DNA of 5,942 nucleotides, taken from the NCBI GenBank assembly GCA_029976905.1, contig JAPOLW010000254.1, positions 1 through 5,942 on the forward strand. The letters run 5' to 3'. The notes beneath the pieces are model-generated. The model worked only from the letters and a program-made list of their open reading frames with translations, was not told where the DNA came from and ran no database searches. This stretch comes from a bacterium. GTDB taxonomy: Bacteria > Desulfobacterota > Binatia > UBA12015. Each line of letters begins with the position of its first letter. Position 1 is the first letter of the stretch. A program made the position numbers and the translations under genes. This document shows, one piece after another, positions 1-5,851 of this stretch.

Positions 1-116
1 AGATCGCGACCCAACACCCGGGACGTGTCGTCGTCGTCGACGCCCGGGAGGACGTCGGCGCGATCGCGCTGCGCATCGCCGACGAGGTGCGACGACGGCT
101 CGGAGCCGCCCGGTGA
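1..116 (+). CDS. tmk: thymidylate kinase, C-terminal end (partial)
   Basis: This is the last 37 codons of a gene that begins before the window; the reading frame starts at base 3 and ends at the TGA at 114-116. The visible tail contains GRVVVVDA, then a short amphipathic helix (IALRIADEVRRRLG). This matches the C-terminus of dTMP kinases, where the last beta strand (R-V-hydrophobic-D-A) is followed by a terminal helix. Thymidylate kinase phosphorylates dTMP to dTDP in the cytoplasm for DNA synthesis. The stop overlaps the holB start in a GTGA, and tmk directly before holB is a common bacterial arrangement, which adds strong support. The P-loop, DRX motif and lid all lie outside the window, so the call rests on this short tail and on context. 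Confidence 0.75.
   Translation, partial: IATQHPGRVVVVDAREDVGAIALRIADEVRRRLGAAR
102..105 (+). promoter_or_regulatory. ribosome binding site for holB
   Basis: GGAG lies inside the tmk tail, 7 bases before the GTG at 113-115. It supports GTG as the holB start, and the GTGA overlap with the tmk stop points to translational coupling. Confidence 0.55.
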
Positions 117-1117
117 CGCTCGACGACCTCCGCGGTCAAGAGCAGGCCGTCGGCATCCTGCGCCGCGCACTCGAGCGCGGCCGCCTCGCGCATGCGCTCA
201 TCTTCGCGGGACCCTCCGGCGTCGGGAAAAGGACGGCAGCGCACGCACTCGCTGCCGCCCTCCTCTGCCGGGAGGCTCCCGGGCGCGGCTGCGGCTCCTG
301 CGAAGACTGCCACCTCGTCGCCACGCAGGCACACCCCGACCTCGTCCTCGAGGATCTCGAGCGCGCGCGCGAGGAGAAGCCGACGGCCACCCGGCTCTCG
401 ATCGATCAGATGCGCCGCGTGCGCTCCCGGCTCGCGATGCGAGGCGTTCGGGGCGAGCGCAAGGTGGGCATCATCGACCAGGCCGAATTGCTGACCATCG
501 ATGCGCAGAACGCCCTCCTGAAGACCCTCGAAGAGCCTCCGGGAAAGACGGCCCTGCTGCTCATCTGCCCGCATCCCGACGCGCTTCTCTCGACCATCCG
601 GTCCCGTTGCCAATGCGTTCGCTTCGCGCCCCTGGAAAAAGGGATCCTGACCGAAATCCTGATCGGGGAAGGCGTCGAGGCGGAGAGTGCGGAGAGTGCC
701 GCCGCACTCGCCGAAGGCAGCCTCGACCGCGCTCGCACGCTCACCGCGGACGACGGTCTGGCCTACACCCGGGAGCTTCGCGACAAGCTCGGGGCTCTGC
801 CGGGAACCTCGATTCCGCACCTACTGGACCTCGCGGCCGAACTCGCCGGCCCACGTGGCGAAAAAGGGCGCGCCCGCCAACAGCTGAACCGCGCCGTCAC
901 TCTCGACTGGTGCCGCGACCATCTGCTCGACGCCGCGCGGGCTGTCGGAACGCCACCCGAGGACGAGACCGACGAGCCGCACGAAGGCCTCGACGAACTC
1001 CGCCGTGCGCTCCAGCGCGCCGAGATCGCCTATGCTACGACGCGGGAGTTCGAGAGGAACGCGAACGCGCACCTCGCGTGGGACCGCCTGCTTCTGGGCC
1101 TGCGCGGAGCGCGGTGA
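113..1117 (+). CDS. holB: DNA polymerase III subunit delta-prime (clamp loader)
   Basis: This encodes 334 residues, the usual length for delta-prime, the stator subunit of the clamp loader that opens the beta clamp and places it on primed DNA. The AAA+ fold is clear. A P-loop GPSGVGK lies at residues 33-39, followed by Arg40 where an active ATPase has Ser/Thr, as expected for a subunit that need not hydrolyse ATP. Cys52, Cys60, Cys63 and Cys66 form the clamp-loader zinc site inserted after the P-loop. The Walker B-like strand KVGIIDQAE spans 117-125. The family signature NALLKTLEEPP spans 133-143, and the Ser-Arg-Cys motif that completes a neighbour's ATP site is at 164-166. The C-terminal part (about 200-334) is helical, as in the collar domain, and poorly conserved. 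The GTG start has a GGAG 7 bases upstream and overlaps the tmk stop. An in-frame 9-base tandem duplication encodes AES-AES at residues 190-195. Confidence 0.95.
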   Translation: MTLDDLRGQEQAVGILRRALERGRLAHALIFAGPSGVGKRTAAHALAAALLCREAPGRGCGSCEDCHLVATQAHPDLVLEDLERAREEKPTATRLSIDQMRRVRSRLAMRGVRGERKVGIIDQAELLTIDAQNALLKTLEEPPGKTALLLICPHPDALLSTIRSRCQCVRFAPLEKGILTEILIGEGVEAESAESAAALAEGSLDRARTLTADDGLAYTRELRDKLGALPGTSIPHLLDLAAELAGPRGEKGRARQQLNRAVTLDWCRDHLLDAARAVGTPPEDETDEPHEGLDELRRALQRAEIAYATTREFERNANAHLAWDRLLLGLRGAR

Positions 1118-1123
1118 CGGTCC

Positions 1124-1984
1124 ATGGAAGAAATTATCGAGGAGAGCACCCAGGAGAGCACGCCGCCGGCCGACGTCGTCGACGTGCGCTTCCGGGTCCC
1201 AGGACGAGCGCGCGCCTTCGCCACCAAGGGAGCCGACCTCCGCCGGAACGATCTGGTGGTGGTCGAGTCGGAGCGCGGCCCGGAGCTCGGCGAGGTGGTC
1301 GGACCACCGCGACAGCGCTGGCCCGACGAACGCGAAACCCGATTGCCACGCATCCTGAGAATCGCGAGCGACGACGACATCCGTCGAGCCGATCACAATC
1401 GCCTTCAGGAACGCGCCGCCGAACGACAATTCGTCGAACGAGCCCGTGCCTTGAAGATCCCCGCCAAACTCAGCCGCGTCGACTACCGCTTCGACGGCGG
1501 CAAGGCGGTCTTCTATTTCGTGGGCCCCGACCGCCTCGATGCTCGCGGCCTGGCGCGCGACCTGGCGCAGAAGCTGCACACGCGCGTGGAGATGCGCCAA
1601 CTCGGCCCGCGCGATTCCTCTCGTCTCGTGGGGGGAATCGGCCCCTGCGGCCGGGAGCTCTGCTGTAGCAGTTGGCTGCGCGAATTCGGTCCGGTCTCGA
1701 TCAAGATGGCGAAGGCGCAGGACCTCTCCCTCAATCCCGCGAAACTGGCTGGAATGTGTGGCCGCCTCAAATGCTGCCTGCGCTACGAGTACGACACCTA
1801 CGTCCAACTGAAGAAATCGCTGCCCCGCATGGGCCGCAAAGTGGAGAGCATCCACGGCAAAGGAGTCGTCGTCCGGCAGGTCCTCCTGAAGCAATGCGTC
1901 CTGGTCGAACTCGAGGAGGACGGCGAAGTCGTCGAGTGCTCGCTCGAGGACCTCGTCGAGAAGCGCACGGAGGAGAAGCGCTGA
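1124..1984 (+). CDS. ricT: PSP1 domain / RicT-family iron-sulfur protein
   Basis: This encodes 286 residues of the PSP1/RicT (YaaT) family. In Bacillus subtilis, RicT works with RicA and RicF in a cytoplasmic complex that carries [4Fe-4S] clusters and assists RNase Y-dependent mRNA maturation. The role outside Firmicutes is not established. Residues 17-80 form the N-terminal beta-rich part (VRFRVPGRARAF, then GDLVVVE-like NDLVVVE at 42-48). The core motif YRFDGGKAVFYF is at 121-132. The cysteine signature is complete: GPCGRELCC at 173-181 (Cys175, 180, 181), SIKMAKAQDLSLNP at 192-205, and CGRLKCCLRYE at 212-222 (Cys212, 217, 218). These six cysteines are the likely cluster ligands. The acidic N-terminus carries a small EEST-QEST repeat. 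The ATG lies 6 bases after the holB stop. There is only a distant GGAG (1106-1109), so translation is probably coupled to holB. Between holB and metG is a normal place for this gene. Confidence 0.93.
   Translation: MEEIIEESTQESTPPADVVDVRFRVPGRARAFATKGADLRRNDLVVVESERGPELGEVVGPPRQRWPDERETRLPRILRIASDDDIRRADHNRLQERAAERQFVERARALKIPAKLSRVDYRFDGGKAVFYFVGPDRLDARGLARDLAQKLHTRVEMRQLGPRDSSRLVGGIGPCGRELCCSSWLREFGPVSIKMAKAQDLSLNPAKLAGMCGRLKCCLRYEYDTYVQLKKSLPRMGRKVESIHGKGVVVRQVLLKQCVLVELEEDGEVVECSLEDLVEKRTEEKR
1969..1975 (+). promoter_or_regulatory. ribosome binding site for metG
   Basis: GGAGGAG lies at the end of ricT, 13 bases before the metG ATG at 1989. The match to the anti-Shine-Dalgarno is strong, but the spacing is longer than usual. 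The ricT stop at 1982-1984 lies between it and the start, so coupling probably helps. Confidence 0.45.
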
Positions 1985-1988
1985 GCCG

Positions 1989-3506
1989 ATGCCGCGACAC
2001 GCCTACATCACCACACCGATCTACTACGTGAACGCCGAGCCCCACCTGGGCTCGACCTATACGACCGTGGTGGCCGACGCGTTGGCGCGCTTCTACCGCC
2101 AGCGAGGGATCTCGACGACGTTCCAGACGGGGACCGACGAACATGGCGAGAAGATCGCCGAGAGCGCCCGGGAAGCAGGCGTCAGCCCCCGGGAGTTCGT
2201 CGACGAAGTGGCCGCGAAGTTTCGATCGACCTGGGATTCGTGCGGCATCCAATACGACCACTTCGTGCGCACGTCCGATCCGCGACACGTCGAATTCGTC
2301 CGGGGCGTGCTCGCTCGGCTGCACGCCCAGGACGACATCTACTTCGGCTCCTACGAAGGTCTGTACTGCGTCGGTTGCGAACGGCTGTACACGGAAAAGG
2401 AACTGAAGGACGGCCTCTGCCCCGACCACCTCACCAAGCCGAGCGAAGTCTCCGAACCCAACTACTTCTTCCGCATGGCGAAGTATCAGGATGCGGTGCG
2501 AGGGCACATCGAGAAGAACCCGGGCTTCATCCATCCCGAGGGGTATCGAAACGAAACCCTCGCGATGCTTCGGGAGGACCTCGGGGACCTCTGCATTTCC
2601 CGACCGAAGGAACGTCTTTCCTGGGGCATCGAGCTTCCCTTCGACGCCGGCTACGTCACCTACGTTTGGTTCGACGCCTTGCTGAACTACGCGAGCGGCC
2701 CCGCGGCGCAGGGCCGTTTCGAGGAGGTGTGGCCGGCGACACTCCACCTCATCGGCAAGGATATCCTGAAGCCGCACGCCGTCTTCTGGCCCACCATGCT
2801 CCTGGCCGCCGGTTATCCCCTCTACGAGCGCCTCGGGGTGGGAGGATTCTGGTCCAGCGGCGGCCACAAGATGTCCAAGAGCCTCGGCAACGTCGTCAAG
2901 CCCCTGGAACTCCGCGACCGCTACGGGATGGATGCCCTACGCTACTTTCTCTTGCGCGACATGGCCTTCGGCCAGGACGCCGACTTCACCGAAGAGGCGT
3001 TGATCGTGCGGCTCAACGCCGACCTCGCAAACGGACTCGGAAACCTGGTCAGTCGCACCCTGGCGATGAGCGCCAAATACTTCGGGAGCCGGGTCCAGGC
3101 GCGCCTCCCGGCCACCGACGAAGACGCCGCTCTGGCCACCGCGTTCGCCGAAGCGCGGGTGGAACTCGACCGCCAGATCGAAAACCTCGCCTTCCACCGG
3201 GGCCTCGAAGCCGTATGGCGCGCGATCGACGCCGCCAACAAATACGTGGCCGATCAGGCCCCGTTCAAGCTCGCACGGGACGAGACCCAGCGACCACGCG
3301 TGGGGGCGATTCTCCACAATTGCATCGAATCCCTCCGCGTCGCTGCTCAACTCGTCGCACCCTTCCTCCCGGATTCGGCCGACCGAATTCGCGAAGCGCT
3401 GGGACTTCCAGCGGATCGCTTTGCAAATCTCGATCTACCCTGGGGCGAGGCCTTTGCCGACGAGCACCTTCTCGGCCCATCGATCAACCTCTTCCCACGC
3501 GTCTAG
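1989..3506 (+). CDS. metG: methionyl-tRNA synthetase (short form)
   Basis: This encodes 505 residues of a class I aminoacyl-tRNA synthetase that charges tRNA(Met), including initiator tRNA, with methionine in the cytoplasm. The N-terminal strand TTPIYYVNAEP (8-18) leads into the HIGH-type motif, here HLGS (19-22). TGTDEHGEK is at 47-55. The zinc knuckle uses Cys127, Cys130, Cys144 and His147, the single-knuckle Cys3His layout known from Thermus MetRS, rather than the two knuckles of the E. coli type. The tungsten/methionine pocket region GYVTYVWFDALLNY is at 221-234, IGKDILKPHAVFWP at 255-268, and KMSKS at 294-298. The anticodon-binding helical domain follows (about 340-480). The protein ends at LFPRV, the usual end of the catalytic core, so it lacks the C-terminal Trbp111-like tRNA-binding domain present in some relatives. 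That is a normal short form, not a truncation. The ATG lies 4 bases after the ricT stop. Confidence 0.97.
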   Translation: MPRHAYITTPIYYVNAEPHLGSTYTTVVADALARFYRQRGISTTFQTGTDEHGEKIAESAREAGVSPREFVDEVAAKFRSTWDSCGIQYDHFVRTSDPRHVEFVRGVLARLHAQDDIYFGSYEGLYCVGCERLYTEKELKDGLCPDHLTKPSEVSEPNYFFRMAKYQDAVRGHIEKNPGFIHPEGYRNETLAMLREDLGDLCISRPKERLSWGIELPFDAGYVTYVWFDALLNYASGPAAQGRFEEVWPATLHLIGKDILKPHAVFWPTMLLAAGYPLYERLGVGGFWSSGGHKMSKSLGNVVKPLELRDRYGMDALRYFLLRDMAFGQDADFTEEALIVRLNADLANGLGNLVSRTLAMSAKYFGSRVQARLPATDEDAALATAFAEARVELDRQIENLAFHRGLEAVWRAIDAANKYVADQAPFKLARDETQRPRVGAILHNCIESLRVAAQLVAPFLPDSADRIREALGLPADRFANLDLPWGEAFADEHLLGPSINLFPRV

Positions 3507-3538
3507 AGCGGGGAGCCGAGAGCCCTTCGCGCCCGCTC
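3506..3538. terminator. inverted repeat between convergent metG and fur, possible two-way terminator
   Basis: GAGCGGG (3506-3512) and CCCGCTC (3532-3538) are perfect 7-base arms around a 19-base spacer. The left arm starts on the last base of the metG stop codon, and the right arm ends within the fur stop codon. The site is right for a bidirectional terminator between convergent genes. However, the loop is long and neither side has a T-run, so an intrinsic terminator is not proven. Confidence 0.35.
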
Positions 3539-4010
3539 AGCGCTCCGGGCGCCGACGCCCCCCGCCCGCTCCTTCGCGACATTCCCGACAAATCCCGTAG
3601 AGCTCCATCCGGTGACGGGCGAGGACGAACCCGAGATTCGTGGCGATCTCCTCCTGCAGCAACTCCAGACGCTGATCGTTGAACTCCACGATCTTCTCGC
3701 ACTTGTCGCAGATCAGATGATCGTGGTGATCTTCCTCGCTGTCGGCGTTCTCGTAGCGTGTCTGACCATCCGCGAAATGCCGCTCGTCGGCGAGTTCGCA
3801 GTCCTTCAGGAGTTTGATGGTGCGGTAGACGGTCGCGTACCCGACCCGCGGATTCGCCTTGCGAACCTCCTGGTAGAGGTCGTCGATGCTCATGTGCCGG
3901 GTCGTCGCGAAGAAGGTCTGTGCGATGGCGTCACGCTGAGCCGTGGACTTGAGGCCCTTATCCTTCAACGCACGCCGAAACGCAGCGAAGCGCTCGGACC
4001 GGGACTGCAT
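3537..4010 (-). CDS. fur: Fur-family ferric uptake repressor
   Basis: This encodes 157 residues, close to the usual Fur length. Fur proteins are cytoplasmic dimers that bind DNA when loaded with Fe2+ and repress iron uptake genes. The N-terminal winged helix covers residues 8-85, with recognition helix GYATVYRTIKLL at 57-68. The metal sites can be read by alignment from memory with E. coli Fur: HHDH at 95-98 and CDKC at 101-104, with Glu116 and His133 in the places of Glu108 and His125. His39 and Glu88 probably complete the second site. A second CREC at 141-144 with Cys101/Cys104 would make the four-Cys structural zinc site. Glu116 rather than Asp argues for Fur over PerR; Zur is less likely but not excluded. 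The tail (148-157) is Gly/Arg-rich. An in-frame stop at 4020-4022 and no other start codon after it fix ATG 4010 as the furthest upstream start. No Shine-Dalgarno is visible. Confidence 0.9.
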   Translation of the reverse strand: MQSRSERFAAFRRALKDKGLKSTAQRDAIAQTFFATTRHMSIDDLYQEVRKANPRVGYATVYRTIKLLKDCELADERHFADGQTRYENADSEEDHHDHLICDKCEKIVEFNDQRLELLQEEIATNLGFVLARHRMELYGICRECREGAGGGRRRPER

Positions 4011-4016
4011 GGGCCT

Positions 4017-4045
4017 GCGTTAGAAGCGTAGCGACGAATTGTCAA
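4017..4045 (-). promoter_or_regulatory. candidate promoter of fur
   Basis: Read on the minus strand, a perfect TTGACA (-35) occupies 4045-4040. It is followed by a 17-base spacer and TAACGC at 4022-4017 in the -10 position. The -10 matches the sigma-70 consensus at only the first two bases, so the call rests on the -35 box and the spacing. Transcription would begin at or next to the A of the fur ATG (4010), implying a leaderless or near-leaderless mRNA. I see no clear Fur box. Confidence 0.4.
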
Positions 4046-4061
4046 CGCACCGCCGAGGACA

Positions 4062-4412
4062 TCACGCCTCGGGACCACCACGAATGAGCTGCATGGCCTC
4101 CTCCGAAAGTGGAATTCCGGAGAGATCCCTCCCGTGGAGCGCGCTGAGCAGGAGGTCGACCTGGATGTCGGCCGCCAGGTCGGATTCGACGAGAAGGATT
4201 TCTTGATCGTCGAGCCGACAGAGGCCACTTCGCACGTGATATCCCACCTCTCGAAGAAGGCGCTCTCGGCGGACCCGGATTCCGATGGATTCGGCGGCGG
4301 TGCTGAGTTCGTCGATCAGGGCCTCGAGTTTCTCGTTCTTCGCCCGATCCTTCGCCGAGACCCGGCGACGTGCCGACGCCGGGGGCCGCTTCCGCGCTTT
4401 CGCTCTGGGCAT
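4062..4412 (-). CDS. small basic protein of unknown function upstream of fur
   Basis: This encodes 116 residues from the ATG at 4412. A GTG at 4439 would add nine residues (MLARVEAPA). I prefer the ATG because it has a weak AGAAG 8 bases upstream, while the GTG has only AAGG about 2 bases away. Residues 2-26 are very rich in Lys, Arg, Ala and Pro and probably disordered or nucleic-acid binding. A compact domain follows. It has a helix at about 24-43 (KNEKLEALIDELSTAAE), then GIRVRRERLLREVGYHVRSG, a short beta pair with one Cys (LCRLDDQEILLVE), a helix DIQVDLLLSAL, and a tail GRDLSGIPLSEEAMQLI. There is no signal peptide and no membrane segment. I do not recognise a named family. It resembles small hypothetical proteins I associate with deltaproteobacterial genomes, but this is memory, not a search. 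It lies 51 bases upstream of fur on the same strand, and the fur promoter candidate sits in that gap. Confidence 0.75.
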   Translation of the reverse strand: MPRAKARKRPPASARRRVSAKDRAKNEKLEALIDELSTAAESIGIRVRRERLLREVGYHVRSGLCRLDDQEILLVESDLAADIQVDLLLSALHGRDLSGIPLSEEAMQLIRGGPEA

Positions 4413-4515
4413 CGCCGGCGCTTCTACACGGGCGAGCACGACCTTGTAAAGCGAACGGAACTAGGCCAGACACGCGCAGGGGCCGGAGGACAGCCCCGGA
4501 AGCGAGGATCTGGTA
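4413..4515. other. divergent intergenic region between the small protein and the stress protein gene
   Basis: About 100 bases must hold the promoters of two divergent genes. I find no pair of boxes matching sigma-70 on either strand; TTGTAA at 4444-4449 (+) has no -10 partner at 17 bases. A 5-base stem GGGGC (4479-4483) / GCCCC (4493-4497) with a 9-base loop lies just upstream of the stress protein ribosome binding site. It could be an operator or a leader hairpin, or chance in GC-rich DNA. If the small protein starts at the GTG at 4439, the region shrinks to 4440-4515. Confidence 0.3.
4504..4507 (+). promoter_or_regulatory. ribosome binding site of the universal stress protein gene
   Basis: GAGG lies 8 bases before the ATG at 4516, a standard spacing that supports this start. 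Confidence 0.6.
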
Positions 4516-5352
4516 ATGATCAAAAGTGTGATCGTGGGCGTCGATGGGTCCGACAATGCTCGAACAGCCCTGCGATACGCGACCTGGCTGGCTCGGCGCT
4601 TCGACGCGACGGTCACCGGGCTGCACGTCGTCGACATCGTGTCGATCGAGGGCTCCTTCTTCCACGACATCTCGGGATCGCTGGGATTCGAACCCTACCT
4701 CGATCTGACCTCGAAGATGCGCGAGGCTCTCCAGGAACGCGGAGCCGTCATCCTGGACGACTTCAGCCAGTTCTGCGGCTCCGAGGGAGTCCGCTACGAG
4801 TCGGCGCTGCAGGTCGGCATCGTTCCGACCGAAATCTGCGAGCGGGCGCGCGAAGCCGATCTCGTGGTCCTTGGCAGCCGGGGCGTCAACCAGAAGTTCT
4901 CGACCGGACTCCTCGGTGGCGTGACCGAAAGCGTGACCCGCCAATGTACCCGGCCCGTCCTGGTGACGCCGCTGGAGTTTCGCGAACCCGCCCTCCCCGT
5001 TCTCGCCTACGACGGGAGCGACCGCTCCAGCGCCGCCATGCACGTGGCCGCCGAAGTCTGCTCGAGGCTCGAACTGCCGCTGGCCGTTCTGACCGTCGGC
5101 CGGGACCCCGATCAGGGCGATCAGAAACTCGAGCAGGCCCGACGCTACCTCGGCACCTATGCTCTCTCCGTTTCGACGTCGAAGATCGAGGGCCACGCCT
5201 ACGAAGCGATCCCGCGGCAGATCGCGGCCCGGGGGTACGATCTCGTCTTCATGGGGTCGCACGGCCACGGCCGCGTGATGGAATTCGTACTCGGCAGCAC
5301 CACCGAGTACGTTTTGCGCAACGTCCCCTGCCCCGTCTTCCTCAATCGGTGA
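4516..5352 (+). CDS. universal stress protein with two tandem UspA domains
   Basis: This encodes 278 residues made of two Usp folds. Such cytoplasmic proteins aid survival under starvation, oxidants or respiratory stress, and many bind ATP; the ligand and target here are unknown. Domain 1 spans about 2-151. It starts with SVIVGVDGSDNARTAL and ends with the strand ADLVVLGSRG and PVLV. Its nucleotide loop runs G120-x2-G123, ten residues, then G134-G135, which departs from the ATP-binding consensus G-x2-G-x9-G-S/T. Domain 2 spans about 160-278. It starts with LPVLAYDGSDRSSAAM and carries G247-x2-G250, nine residues, G260-S261, a full match. This suggests that only the second domain is a good ATP site. 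Residues 41-67 (including SFFHDISGSLGF) form a longer linker after strand beta-2, as in tandem Usp proteins. No membrane segment is present. The gene stands alone on its strand, divergent from the small protein and convergent with the coiled-coil gene. Confidence 0.92.
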   Translation: MIKSVIVGVDGSDNARTALRYATWLARRFDATVTGLHVVDIVSIEGSFFHDISGSLGFEPYLDLTSKMREALQERGAVILDDFSQFCGSEGVRYESALQVGIVPTEICERAREADLVVLGSRGVNQKFSTGLLGGVTESVTRQCTRPVLVTPLEFREPALPVLAYDGSDRSSAAMHVAAEVCSRLELPLAVLTVGRDPDQGDQKLEQARRYLGTYALSVSTSKIEGHAYEAIPRQIAARGYDLVFMGSHGHGRVMEFVLGSTTEYVLRNVPCPVFLNR

Positions 5353-5359
5353 GGGAGCA

Positions 5360-5396
5360 CCCCGGGGCCGTGACGCCCGAGCGGCGCCCGGACGGC
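5360..5396. terminator. GC-rich dyads between convergent genes, possible terminator
   Basis: The 44-base gap between the stress protein stop and the coiled-coil gene stop holds the palindrome CCCCGGGG (5360-5367). It also holds a possible branched stem: GCCGT (5367-5371) with ACGGC (5392-5396), and an inner CGCC (5374-5377) with GGCG (5383-5386). There is no T-run on either strand. The position suits a shared terminator, but G+C bias makes such dyads common. Confidence 0.25.
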
Positions 5397-5851
5397 TCAG
5401 TCCCCGCGGCCCGAGACCGGTTCGCTTCGCCCGTCGACGGCTGACACGGGGGAGGCGATTTCGTCTCCGCCGGCGGCCGCCGGTGCATCCTCCGCGGTGG
5501 ACGGGACTGCGACGTCGGTCTCCGCATCGGCTCCGTCGACCAGGCGGCGGATGCGGGCCTCGATCTCGCGAAGCGCATTTTCGATCCGCTCCACCTCGGG
5601 GCCGACCCCCGGGACGCTGCGCATGCGACTGACCGAGTCCTTGAGCCCCTCGTCCACCCGGCGCTGGAGATCGTCGATCCGGCGGCGTGAATTCTCCAGC
5701 ACCTCGTCGATGATTCTGGTTCCGGCCGACCCGTCCGGCACCAGGTCCGAAACCCGCTTCTCGGCGCGCTCGCGAATTTCGCCGAACGCCTCGATCCCCT
5801 GCTTCGTCGCCTCGGCCAGGGCGTCGAAGGGGTCCGGCGTGACGCGAGCAT
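5397..5851 (-). CDS. coiled-coil, phasin-like protein with unresolved start
   Basis: Clear coding signal runs from about 5849 down to the TGA at 5399-5397, beginning TPDPFDALAEATKQGIEAF and continuing EIRERAEKRVSDL. Two long amphipathic helices follow. Counting the Val codon at 5741 as residue 1, I10, V14, I22, L25, V29 and L33 form one heptad-like face, and V50, I53, L57, I60, I64 and L67 another, split by VPGVGPE (43-49). The tail (69-114) is acidic, rich in Ala, Ser, Pro and Asp, and probably disordered. The break PGVGPEVERIE before a final helix resembles the end of phasins that coat polyhydroxyalkanoate granules, but another scaffold role is possible. No ATG, GTG or TTG occurs in frame between 5742 and the window edge. 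The ATG at 5851-5849 lies at the right place but needs one extra base to reach this frame. The first canonical in-frame start is the GTG at 5741, which would discard well-formed coding sequence. No phaC or phaZ is visible nearby. Confidence 0.6.

Noticed and set aside
28..39. TCG repeated four times as a possible microsatellite
   Set aside because: It encodes four Val in the last beta strand of thymidylate kinase, where a run of hydrophobic residues is expected.
209..232. Altered P-loop in delta-prime (Arg40 in place of Ser/Thr) as a sign of a broken gene
   Set aside because: Degenerate P-loops are normal in delta-prime subunits, and all other motifs, including the zinc site, are intact.
25..1668. 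Long plus-strand open frame of 547 codons across holB and ricT
   Set aside because: Its translation is Arg/Pro/Ala-rich low-complexity sequence, and it overlaps two genes with complete family motifs. It is a GC-bias shadow.
821..1894. Minus-strand open frame of 357 codons opposite holB and ricT
   Set aside because: It has no recognisable domain and lies antisense to two well-supported genes. Long antisense frames are expected at this base composition.
1767..2867. Minus-strand open frame of 366 codons opposite ricT and metG
   Set aside because: It mirrors the metG codons and has no family motif of its own.
2240..3682. Plus-strand open frame of 480 codons over metG, running past its stop
   Set aside because: The product is Arg-rich and low in complexity, while the overlapping metG frame has every synthetase motif.
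4011..4060. Fur box or autoregulatory palindrome upstream of fur
   Set aside because: Only a single GACAAT-like hexamer and an imperfect GCGT-x-G / C-x-ACGC dyad are present. Neither matches the known 19-base Fur site well enough.
4134..5444. Plus-strand open frame of 436 codons over the small protein and stress protein
   Set aside because: It is out of frame with the Usp domains and becomes low-complexity after the first third.
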